NCBI GenBank assembly: GCA_011525695.1
Contig: WYBX01000032.1
Coordinates: 20,964-84,963, forward strand
Direction of reading: 5' to 3'
Origin: Verrucomicrobiia bacterium
GTDB lineage: Bacteria; Verrucomicrobiota; Verrucomicrobiia; Opitutales; Opitutaceae
Length of the DNA: 64,000 nt
Shown piece by piece: positions 47,054-59,006 of the stretch (position 1 is its first letter; each line of letters starts with the position of its first letter). The position numbers and the translations under genes are program-made. A model generated the notes under the pieces. The model had not been told where the DNA came from. It did no database searches and was given only the letters and a program-made list of their open reading frames with translations.

Positions 47054-47131
47054 GCAGGCACTGAGCTGGTGCGAGAGCTACACCCAAACCCAAAGCGATA
47101 ACGCCCAGTCCGTGGTCAATGCCGATGCAGG

Positions 47132-47860
47132 CTAACCGCGGGACTTCGCCGGCGTGTTCGTCGTAAGCGCGCCGACCGGCGGCGGCAGCAGGCTCACGAC
47201 TTCCTTTTGCGAAAGCTCGCGCTCGATCTCGACTGCCCGCTTCTCGGCCCGGGCAATCAGGTCTGGTCGCTTCAGTTTCCCGATGTGCTGTCGGAGCGCG
47301 GACTCCGCCGAGCTCTCCGCCCCGTGCTTGCCGGCGAGAATCAGCCAGGCAAGCCCTTCAGCATAGTCCCGCTTCACGCCGCGCGCACTCGAATAGGCCG
47401 CGCCGAGGTTGTGATAGGCCTCGGCAACCCCGCCCGCAGCTGCGGCGCGGAAGTAAGCGTGGGCGCGGCTGCGATCCCGGCCTAGGGCGACGCCCTCGTC
47501 GAGGATCATCCCCATCCGAAAGGCGGCGGAAGGTTCACCTTGGCGCGCGGCACTCTCCAGGAGCTTCAGCGCCCGCTCGCGATCCTGCGGCACATCGTAT
47601 TGAGTATCTCCGCGCAGGAGCATCTCGCCCAGCTGCGCCTGCGCCTTCGGATTCCCATTCTCAGCGGCCGCCGTGAGCTCTGGCACGTCCGCCCACATGT
47701 CCCCGCCACCCGTGCGCGACATGAGCACCGGTGCGGAATCACCCTCGGCGGGCCGTCCTTTCCGTGACGGCTTGGCTGCGAATATCGTGCTGGAGAAAAC
47801 GAGGAGCGTACAGCCGAGCGTGGCTGCAACGCGCCACCGGGAGTGGGGAAGCGGCGTCAT
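47132..47860 (-). CDS. Secreted Sel1-repeat protein
   Basis: The 242-aa product has a signal peptide (MTPLPHSRWRVAATLGCTLLVFSSTIFAA) and two to three Sel1-like repeats (GNPKAQAQLGEMLLRGD, GEPSAAFRMGMILDEGV, GVAEAYHNLGAAYSSARG), which form alpha-solenoids that bind proteins. Its role is unknown. It follows recA by 74 bp on the same strand and might share the transcript, but SOS regulation of this gene is only a possibility. Confidence 0.85.
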   Translation of the reverse strand: MTPLPHSRWRVAATLGCTLLVFSSTIFAAKPSRKGRPAEGDSAPVLMSRTGGGDMWADVPELTAAAENGNPKAQAQLGEMLLRGDTQYDVPQDRERALKLLESAARQGEPSAAFRMGMILDEGVALGRDRSRAHAYFRAAAAGGVAEAYHNLGAAYSSARGVKRDYAEGLAWLILAGKHGAESSAESALRQHIGKLKRPDLIARAEKRAVEIERELSQKEVVSLLPPPVGALTTNTPAKSRG

Positions 47861-47934
47861 GGGAACAGCGAAGTGGATAAACCCGACCCTGCAAATGCCG
47901 GATCGGTTCCGTCCACGCCGCGGATCGCCCGGGC

Positions 47935-49020
47935 TCAATCCGCCTTTTCCCCCGTGATATCCGCTCCGCCCACGACGGTCACCTTGGCGAGGACCGCCTG
48001 CTTGATCTTTTCCCCAAGTTCCGGCTTTTCCTTCAACGCCTGCTTGGCGGCATCGCGCCCCTGGCCGACCAACTGTCCCTCATAGGCGATCCACGCACCC
48101 TTCTTTTCGAGGATCTTGTGTTCGAGCCCGAGATCGAGGAGCGAGCCAGCCGCGGAAATCCCCTCGTCGTACATGATGTCGAATTCACACTCCGTGAATG
48201 GGGGTGCCACCTTGTTCTTCACCACCTTGATCTTGGTCCGGTTGCCGACGACCTTGCCCTCGGGAGTCTTGATTTGGTCCTTCCGGCGGATGTCGAGCCG
48301 CACCGAGGCGAAGAACTTGAGCGCGCGCCCGCCCGAGGTGGTCTCGGGGTTGCCGAACATCACGCCGATCTTCTCGCGGATCTGGTTCGTGAAGATGCAG
48401 ACGCAGTTGGTCTTGCTGACGACGGCCGTGAGCCGCCGCATGGCCTGGCTCATCAACCGCGCCTGCGAACCCATGGTCATGTCGCCCATCTGGCCGTCGA
48501 GTTCGGCCCGGGTCGTGAGGGCGGCCACCGAATCGAGCACGATCACGTCAATGGAGTTGGAACGAATCAGCGTCTCCATGATGTTGAGCGCATCCTCCCC
48601 GGAGTCGGGCTGCGAGACGAGGAGGTCGTCGAGCGCCACGCCGACCACGCGGGCGTATTTGGGATCGAGCGCATGTTCCACATCGATGAAGGCCGCCAGC
48701 CCGCCGCGCTTCTGCGCCTCCGCGATGACACTGAGGCAGAAGGTCGTCTTGCCGGATGACTCTGGCCCGTAGATCTCGATGATCCGGCCCTTGGGCAGTC
48801 CGCCGACGCCGAGCGCGAGGTCAACCGCCAGCGAGCCGGTCGAAAGGGTCTCCACCTTCATCTTGGCGTTGGAGCCGAGGCGCATGATCGACCCTTCGCC
48901 GAACTGTTTCGTGATGGAAGAGAGCGCCAGTTCGATGTTCTTGTCCCGCGCCACGGCGGGGGCGGAACTGACCGCGACGGAGCGTGCATCGTTGGACTTG
49001 GCAGGAGCGACTTTTGACAT
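47935..49020 (-). CDS. recA: Recombinase RecA
   Basis: This is the strand-exchange ATPase and SOS co-protease. The 361-aa product has the Walker [10 protein letters not shown] (85-93), the loop segments of DNA binding ([19 protein letters not shown]), [14 protein letters not shown] and a complete C-terminal domain. ATG 49020 ([10 protein letters not shown]) follows the family; the N-terminal roughly 25 residues are longer than in E. coli. A LexA-type palindrome lies 153 bp upstream of the start. Confidence 0.98.
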   Translation of the reverse strand: MSKVAPAKSNDARSVAVSSAPAVARDKNIELALSSITKQFGEGSIMRLGSNAKMKVETLSTGSLAVDLALGVGGLPKGRIIEIYGPESSGKTTFCLSVIAEAQKRGGLAAFIDVEHALDPKYARVVGVALDDLLVSQPDSGEDALNIMETLIRSNSIDVIVLDSVAALTTRAELDGQMGDMTMGSQARLMSQAMRRLTAVVSKTNCVCIFTNQIREKIGVMFGNPETTSGGRALKFFASVRLDIRRKDQIKTPEGKVVGNRTKIKVVKNKVAPPFTECEFDIMYDEGISAAGSLLDLGLEHKILEKKGAWIAYEGQLVGQGRDAAKQALKEKPELGEKIKQAVLAKVTVVGGADITGEKAD

Positions 49021-49172
49021 GGTCGGAAATCGGGAAGTGAGGCGGAGCGTGCGTGAACGGGTCGAATTTGCGGGAAGCGGTGGGGAAAAGACGTGAGGCC
49101 GAGGCATCCGGGAACGCAAGCCCGCCCTTGCCGAGTTTTGGGTATAAGGATGACTTCGGGTGCCACATCACC

Positions 49173-49196
49173 TGACGTGTTCAGATGAACACGTCA
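49173..49196. promoter_or_regulatory. LexA (SOS) box upstream of recA
   Basis: A perfect palindrome: TGACGTGTTC, spacer AGAT, GAACACGTCA. The inner part is TGTTC-N4-GAACA, the motif reported for LexA of Verrucomicrobia (from memory). A minus-strand TTGACG overlaps the distal arm but no convincing -10 follows, so the promoter itself is not placed. Confidence 0.75.
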
Positions 49197-49236
49197 AGCG
49201 GGGAGTTTTGGAGCGTTCCTCCCGCTTCCCGAAATC

Positions 49237-49357
49237 AACCTGTCCCTTGGCCATCAGGTAACCTGTCCCTTCGAGGCGGAGCCTGCAGGATGAACCACTG
49301 TCCCTTCCCGAACGGGCCCGCAGATGAATAACCTGTCCCTTGCGCAGCGACGAGCGC
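49237..49357 (+). repeat. Tandem ACCTGTCCCTT tag array with hairpins
   Basis: Tags lie at 49237-49248, 49260-49271, 49295-49306 (altered to CCACTGTCCCTT) and 49330-49341. After three of them a hairpin begins within 0-3 bases: AGGC-GGA-GCCT, CCCG-AA-CGGG, and GCGC-8 nt-GCGC. The array fills most of the 403-bp gap between recA and the SLC13 gene, in which no coding gene is seen. Confidence 0.7.
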
Positions 49358-49423
49358 CCGGCGTCGGCAGGTCGCAACTCCTGCAAGCTCATGCCGGATC
49401 GACTTCCGCGACTTCGCCCCGCG

Positions 49424-50644
49424 CTACAAACCCATCCACGCCACGCCCGCAATCAGGCTCAGAATCGCGATCGGAGTTCCGGCCTTTAGATATTCGGTAA
49501 ACGAGAGGTGCACTCCGCGGCTGCGGGCGATCTCGGCCACGATCAGGTTGGCGACGGAGCCAAGCAGCGTCAGGTTTCCCGCCAGCGTCGTCGCCATCGC
49601 CAGGCTCAGCCAGGCCGCTTGCGGGTCCGCAAGGTCGGGGACGATCGGACGGAAGAGCATCACGGCGGGCACGTTCGAAACCAGGTTGCTGAGGACGACC
49701 GACGCCAGCGTGAGCATCCCAGGCCCACCATCAGCCCAGGGTCGCAGCAGGCCGAAGGCCTGTTCGCCGAGGCCCGACACCGAGAGTGCGCCCGTGACGA
49801 CGAACAGGGCGCTGAAGAATACCAGCAGCGCCCAATCGATTTCCTGAAACACCTGGGTGGGATTGGTCCGTCGGGTGATGAGCAGCACTGCCGCCGCCAG
49901 CGCCGCGGCGAGCGGGACCGGAGCCCCGCCGATGAGCACGATCAGCATCAGTCCGGTGGCGAAGAGCGACTTGCGGAGACGCGGCCACTTCACTTCCGGA
50001 GCGAGGTGATAGGTCGTCGCAAATTTTTCGGCTCGAAAATCCGTCCGGTAGACGAGCACGATGACCAGCCAGATAATGCCGAGCCCCAGGAACGCGACCG
50101 GGGCGAGTGCCAGCGTGAAGTTGACGAAGCTGATCCCGGACGAGATCCCGACCAGCATGTTCTGTGGATTGCCGGTGATGGTGGCGACCGAACCGATGTT
50201 TGCGGCAGTCACCAGCCCGACGAGATAGGGCAGGGGATTTCGCCGGAGGGTTAGGACGACATCGAGCACCAGCGGCGTGAAGACCAGGACGATGGTGTCG
50301 TTAAGGAAGACTGCGGAGAACACCCCGGCCACGACGACAATCAGGGCGAGCAATCGCCGCGGCGTGCGGGCGAAGATCAGGACCTTGGCCGTCACCAGTT
50401 GGAAGAATCCCGCCATTCGGAGGTTTACATTGAGCACCATCATGCCGAACAGCAGCAGGATCGTGTTCCAGTCGATGGCAGCATAGGCTTGATCGAGAGA
50501 GAGCGCCCCCAGCGTCACCAGAAACGTAGCCCCGACCAGCGCGATGGTCGCGCGATTCATGTTCAGCACCGGGTAGCGACCAATCGCCACGCCTATCAGG
50601 GTGACAACGATAACCAACGCAGCTGCCGCTTCCTGCCAGTTCAT
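49424..50644 (-). CDS. SLC13/ArsB-type (CitMHS-like) permease
   Basis: This is an ion-transporter superfamily membrane protein with 10-12 helices (406 aa). It has the paired sequences of the family: GSVATITGNPQNMLVGIS in the first half and LLGSVANLIVAEIARSRG in the second. Substrates in this family range from arsenite and sodium/proton to dicarboxylates, sulfate and silicate; no ars or other substrate genes are adjacent. Its ATG overlaps the stop of a 38-aa ORF (ATGA), suggesting translational coupling. Confidence 0.86.
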   Translation of the reverse strand: MNWQEAAAALVIVVTLIGVAIGRYPVLNMNRATIALVGATFLVTLGALSLDQAYAAIDWNTILLLFGMMVLNVNLRMAGFFQLVTAKVLIFARTPRRLLALIVVVAGVFSAVFLNDTIVLVFTPLVLDVVLTLRRNPLPYLVGLVTAANIGSVATITGNPQNMLVGISSGISFVNFTLALAPVAFLGLGIIWLVIVLVYRTDFRAEKFATTYHLAPEVKWPRLRKSLFATGLMLIVLIGGAPVPLAAALAAAVLLITRRTNPTQVFQEIDWALLVFFSALFVVTGALSVSGLGEQAFGLLRPWADGGPGMLTLASVVLSNLVSNVPAVMLFRPIVPDLADPQAAWLSLAMATTLAGNLTLLGSVANLIVAEIARSRGVHLSFTEYLKAGTPIAILSLIAGVAWMGL

Positions 50645-50757
50645 GAGTCCTCGTCCAGGAAATCGTCCACGAGGCCGGGCAGCACCTCTTGGAGTGCCGG
50701 GAAGGCCTTGGATCGGCCGGTCGCCGTCCGCCTCGGAGCACGGTGGGGAACGTTCAT
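50641..50757 (-). CDS. Candidate 38-aa protein between epimerase and permease genes
   Basis: The ORF begins one base after the epimerase stop (TGA-G-ATG) and its own stop overlaps the permease start (ATGA). The product has a basic N-terminal half and an acidic, hydrophobic C-terminal half (FPALQEVLPGLVDDFLDEDS). I recognise no family. The tight spacing on both sides and the amphipathic end argue that it is translated, at least as a coupling leader. A chance GC-rich ORF is the alternative. Confidence 0.5.
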   Translation of the reverse strand: MNVPHRAPRRTATGRSKAFPALQEVLPGLVDDFLDEDS

Positions 50758-50758
50758 C

Positions 50759-51781
50759 TCAAATCCGGTAGTACCGGCGAAACCACTCGACGAAGCGGCG
50801 CAGTCCCTCCTCGAGCGGCACCTTGGGCACATAGCCGATGGCGGCCTGCACGGCGGTGAGATCGGCGCACGTTTCGAACATGTCGCCCGGCTGAGCCGGG
50901 AGCAGTTCGGTGCGCGCAGGCTTCCCGAGCAGTCGCTCGAGCATCTGCACGAAGAGGAGGGTCTCCACCGGCCGATTGTGGCCGAGGTTGAGGATCCGGA
51001 GCCGTGGCGGGGCCGGCGGTGCCAGACTCGACGAACTCACCACAGGGGGATTCGTCGAAGTCGCTGCCGGCGGTGGGTACAGCAGCACCTTCACGACCCC
51101 GTCGACGATGTCGTCTATATAAGTGTAGTCGCGGAGATTTCTGCCCTCATTGAAAAGCGGCAGTGACTTTCCTTCGAGGATCGCCTTCGCGAAGAGCGTG
51201 GGCGCCATGTCCGGCCGGCCCCAGGGGCCGTACACGGTGAAAAAGCGCAGGCCGGTGAGCCGCAGGGCATGATTGTGGGCATAGCTGTACGCCATCAACT
51301 CGTTGGCTTTCTTCGTCGCGCCATAATAGGACACCGGCTGATCGGTGTCGTCGTCCTCGCGAAATGGCGGCCGCGCGCCCGCACCGTAGACGCTGCTGCT
51401 CGAGGCAAAAACCACGTGCCTTGGCGGCGTCCGCCGGCAAGCCTCCAGCACGCTGGCGAATCCCTGGAGGTTGGCGCGGGTGTAGGCCGCCGGGTTCTCC
51501 ATGCTGAACCGAACGCCCGGCTGGGCTCCGAGATGCACCACGTAATCGGGCCGGAAATGCGCCACGAGCCCGCTGAATTTCTCCGGCTCGGCGAAATCCG
51601 ACTGCAGGAAGCGAAACTCGCCGCATCCGCCCAGGTGCTCCAGCCGCGCCCGCTTCAACCCCACATCGTAGTAGTCGCTGAGGTTGTCGACCCCCAGCAC
51701 CTCGCAACGCCCGGACTCCGCCAGCCGGCGGGCAACGTGGCAGCCGATGAACCCGGCGGCGCCGGTGACGAGGACTTTCAT
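50759..51781 (-). CDS. NAD-dependent nucleotide-sugar epimerase (UDP-glucuronate 4-epimerase-like)
   Basis: This is a cytoplasmic short-chain dehydrogenase-type enzyme. The 340-aa product has the Rossmann start VLVTGAAGFIGCHVARRLAE, the catalytic YYGATKKANE (Y-x3-K), SSSSVYG and the segment FFTVYGPWGRPDMA that is typical of UDP-glucuronate 4-epimerases. A Ser/Pro-rich insertion (about residues 233-252, NPPVVSSSSLAPPAPP) interrupts the C-terminal substrate domain. UDP-galacturonate supply for exopolysaccharide is a likely role. It is divergent from the glutaredoxin gene. Confidence 0.87.
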   Translation of the reverse strand: MKVLVTGAAGFIGCHVARRLAESGRCEVLGVDNLSDYYDVGLKRARLEHLGGCGEFRFLQSDFAEPEKFSGLVAHFRPDYVVHLGAQPGVRFSMENPAAYTRANLQGFASVLEACRRTPPRHVVFASSSSVYGAGARPPFREDDDTDQPVSYYGATKKANELMAYSYAHNHALRLTGLRFFTVYGPWGRPDMAPTLFAKAILEGKSLPLFNEGRNLRDYTYIDDIVDGVVKVLLYPPPAATSTNPPVVSSSSLAPPAPPRLRILNLGHNRPVETLLFVQMLERLLGKPARTELLPAQPGDMFETCADLTAVQAAIGYVPKVPLEEGLRRFVEWFRRYYRI

Positions 51782-51892
51782 CGGGCGCGTGATAGCTTCT
51801 TGCGGCGCAAAAAGCTAGTTGGGTTTTTGGCGGCCAGCGCAATCGACCGGCTCGCCGTCGCGGGCCGTGGGCTGCCCGTCGGATCGAGCCTC

Positions 51893-51914
51893 GACCAGCG
51901 GCCCGCGGCTGGTC
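51893..51914. repeat. 7-bp hairpin in the epimerase-glutaredoxin gap
   Basis: GACCAGC, 8-nt loop, GCTGGTC. It stands alone upstream of the glutaredoxin promoter; its function is unknown. The 281-bp gap between the divergent starts holds this hairpin and the promoter candidate and no gene. Confidence 0.35.
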
Positions 51915-51997
51915 GTGCGATTCGATGTCGCAGCTGCGGCACCGAATCCCACGGGAGCCTGCCGGGCGGAATGCCGCAAAAAAGTATAAGACGGTGC

Positions 51998-52025
51998 TTG
52001 ATCGTCGAAAAGCCGACCCTATACC
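51998..52025 (+). promoter_or_regulatory. Candidate promoter of the glutaredoxin gene
   Basis: TTGATC (51998-52003), 16-bp spacer, TATACC (52020-52025); four matches in each hexamer. Transcription would start about 30 nt before the ATG at 52063. Confidence 0.4.
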
Positions 52026-52062
52026 TTGCGCCGCTTTTGCACCCGCTTACCGTGAACGCACG

Positions 52063-52398
52063 ATGAAGATCAAAGCCTATCTCAAGCCGACCTGTGGCTG
52101 GTCCAACGGGGTGCGCGCCATCATGCGCAAGTACAATCTCGCCTACGAGGACATCGACATCATCAACAGCCGCGCCAATTACGCGGAGATGGTGCAGAAG
52201 TCCGGCCAGCCGCTTTCCCCCTGCGTCGAGATCGATGGCGTGATGCTGGCGGATGTTTCCGGCGAGGAGGTCGAAAATTATCTGCTCGGCAACGATCTGG
52301 TGAAGCCCTCCGACACCGCCGCCGACGCTCCCACCAACGCCGCCTGCTCCGACGACGAGCATGCCAAAATGGCTACGAAAACGATCCGATTCTTCTAA
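52063..52398 (+). CDS. Glutaredoxin family protein, CGWS active site
   Basis: This is a small thioredoxin-fold protein. The 111-aa product starts MKIKAYLKPTCGWSNGVR; the active site reads CGWS, with one cysteine, so it would work by a monothiol mechanism. The cis-proline segment is SPCVEIDG and the C-terminal helix SGEEVENYLL. A tail of about 25 residues ends in TIRFF and has an additional cysteine. It is a single gene closed by its own terminator. Confidence 0.88.
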   Translation: MKIKAYLKPTCGWSNGVRAIMRKYNLAYEDIDIINSRANYAEMVQKSGQPLSPCVEIDGVMLADVSGEEVENYLLGNDLVKPSDTAADAPTNAACSDDEHAKMATKTIRFF

Positions 52399-52432
52399 AC
52401 CGACGCTGAGGGCACTCCAGACATCACTCTCC

Positions 52433-52468
52433 GGGCCGCTCTCGCCACCACGAGACGGCCCTTTTTTT
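52433..52468 (+). terminator. Rho-independent terminator after the glutaredoxin gene
   Basis: GGGCCGCTCTCG, loop CCACCA, CGAGACGGCCC (one bulged C), then seven to eight T. It ends the transcript 35-70 nt past the glutaredoxin stop and excludes a TTG at 52467 as the gltB start. Confidence 0.85.
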
Positions 52469-52529
52469 GTCCAGCGCCCGCGCCTCCGCTAGTCCCCAGG
52501 CACACTTCCGGCTTCATCCCTTCTTCATC

Positions 52530-57206
<4,677 letters not shown>

Positions 57207-57213
57207 TCTAACC

Positions 57214-57316
57214 GTAGCGAGCATCGAGTAGCGCGTAGTGAGCATTTCAACGCCTCCAACCACCGCTGCCCGGCTGCCTTTCTACTCGCTACCCGCTACT
57301 CGCTACTCACTACTTT
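57214..57316. repeat. Inverted heptanucleotide arrays between gltB and gltD
   Basis: Left: GTAGCGA, GCATCGA, GTAGCGC, GTAGTGA in exact 7-nt register (57214-57241). Right: CTACTCG, CTACCCG, CTACTCG, CTACTCA, CTACTTT at 57282, 57289, 57296, 57303 and 57310. The right units are the reverse complement of the left (GTAG/CTAC), so the two arrays could pair over a 40-nt loop. They occupy nearly all of the 119-bp gltB-gltD gap. Confidence 0.65.
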
Positions 57317-57325
57317 TCTAGCTCC

Positions 57326-58810
57326 ATGGGTAAACCAACCGGCTTCATCGAATATCTCCGCGAACTGCCCGTCGATCGGACGCCGCGGGAGCGCGTTAAG
57401 GACTGGAAGGAGTTTCACGTCCAGCTCGAGGAGAAGAAACTCCGCCAGCAGGGCGCCCGCTGCATGGATTGCGGGGTTCCCTTCTGCCATACGGGGAAGC
57501 TGATCAGCGGCATGGCCAGCGGTTGCCCGATCAACAACCTCATCCCGGAATGGAATGACCTCGTCTACCGCGGGCTTTGGGAGGAGGCACTCCACCGGCT
57601 GCACCGGACGAATAACTTCCCCGAGTTCACCGGCCGGGTCTGTCCGGCGCCTTGCGAGGGCTCGTGCGTCCTCGGAATCAATGCACCGCCGGTCACGATC
57701 AAGAGCATCGAGGCGGCAATCATCGATCGCGGTTGGGACGAGGGCTGGGTCATCCCGGAGGCACCAAAGACGCGCACCGGGAAGAAGGTCGCAATCATCG
57801 GATCCGGCCCGGCCGGGCTTTCTGCCGCCGCCCAGTTGAACAAGGCCGGACATTCCGTCACCGTCTTCGAGCGCGCGGATCGGCCGGGCGGGCTGCTGAT
57901 GTATGGCATCCCGAACATGAAGCTCGACAAGCAGGAGGTCGTGCTCCGCCGGATCAAGCTGATGGAGCAGGAGGGGATTCGTTTCATCTGCAACGCGAAC
58001 GTGGGCGATAACGTCGAGCCCCAGATCTTCCTGAAGGAATACGACGCCACGGTCATCTGCACCGGCGCCACCCAGCCGCGCGACCTGCCGGTCGAGGGCC
58101 GCAATCTCAAGGGCGTCCACTTCGCGATGGAATTTCTCACGGAGAACACGAAGGCCGTCCTCAATGGCGGCGCGGCGAAGTGCCCGATCAATGCCAAGGG
58201 AAAGGATGTCGTCGTGATCGGTGGCGGCGACACCGGCACGGACTGCGTCGGCACCTCGATGCGTCATGGTTGCCGGAGCCTCGTCCAGATCGAAATCCTC
58301 CCGAAGCCGCCGCTGGAACGCGCCGCGGACAATCCCTGGCCGGAGTGGCCCAAGACCTACAAGATCGACTATGGCCAGGAGGAGGCTGCGGCGAAGTTCG
58401 GCGCGGATCCGCGCGTTTACCTCACGACCGTGAAGAAATTCGTCGGCGACGAGCAGGGCGCGCTCAAGGAAATCGTCACGGTCGAAATCGAGTGGGGAAG
58501 GAACGACAAGGGCCAGTTCATCCCGAAGGAGGTGCCCGGCACGGAGAAGACCCGGCCGGCCCAGCTCGCGCTGCTGGCGATGGGGTTTCTCGGGCCGGAA
58601 CAGCCGCTCCTGAAGGAAATCGGCGTCGAGACCGACGCGCGTTCCAATGTGAAGGCCGAGCACGAGAAGTACACGACTAGCCTGAAGGGGGTCTTTGCCG
58701 CGGGCGACTGCCGCCGCGGACAGAGCCTCGTGGTCTGGGCGATCAATGAAGGCCGCGGCGCCGCGCGCGAGTGCGACCGGTACCTGATGGGGTACACCGA
58801 TCTGCCGTAA
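57326..58810 (+). CDS. gltD: Glutamate synthase small subunit
   Basis: This subunit is the NAD(P)H-oxidising partner of GltB. The 494-aa product begins [15 protein letters not shown], has the N-terminal iron-sulfur cysteines ([25 protein letters not shown]), the FAD fold [17 protein letters not shown] and the NADPH fold [15 protein letters not shown], and the C-terminal [19 protein letters not shown]. It follows gltB by 119 bp; the heptad repeat array between them may affect cotranscription. Confidence 0.97.
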   Translation: MGKPTGFIEYLRELPVDRTPRERVKDWKEFHVQLEEKKLRQQGARCMDCGVPFCHTGKLISGMASGCPINNLIPEWNDLVYRGLWEEALHRLHRTNNFPEFTGRVCPAPCEGSCVLGINAPPVTIKSIEAAIIDRGWDEGWVIPEAPKTRTGKKVAIIGSGPAGLSAAAQLNKAGHSVTVFERADRPGGLLMYGIPNMKLDKQEVVLRRIKLMEQEGIRFICNANVGDNVEPQIFLKEYDATVICTGATQPRDLPVEGRNLKGVHFAMEFLTENTKAVLNGGAAKCPINAKGKDVVVIGGGDTGTDCVGTSMRHGCRSLVQIEILPKPPLERAADNPWPEWPKTYKIDYGQEEAAAKFGADPRVYLTTVKKFVGDEQGALKEIVTVEIEWGRNDKGQFIPKEVPGTEKTRPAQLALLAMGFLGPEQPLLKEIGVETDARSNVKAEHEKYTTSLKGVFAAGDCRRGQSLVVWAINEGRGAARECDRYLMGYTDLP

Positions 58811-58884
58811 GCGCGCCGCCGCGCTTTTCAAGACGCGGTGTCACGCCGGGATGCGTCGATTTGTTTCCGGCCGACACGCGGCCC

Positions 58885-58908
58885 GGTAGGTCAGGTCTCT
58901 GAGCTGAC
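58885..58908 (+). repeat. GTAG-headed REP-like hairpin
   Basis: GTAG (58885-58888) leads into GGTCAG (58888-58893), 9-nt loop, CTGACC (58903-58908). It is the same layout as at 8895-8919 with a different stem. It lies in the 196-bp gap after gltD, where no gene is seen. Confidence 0.5.
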
Positions 58909-59006
58909 CGGGGAGGACGTCGTCGCGGCCAGACGCCGCGCCACGTGCGTTGCGAGGTACCCGCTTTCTGTAGAGCGTGAGTTATGCTCATCAAGTGCAC
59001 TTCGAA

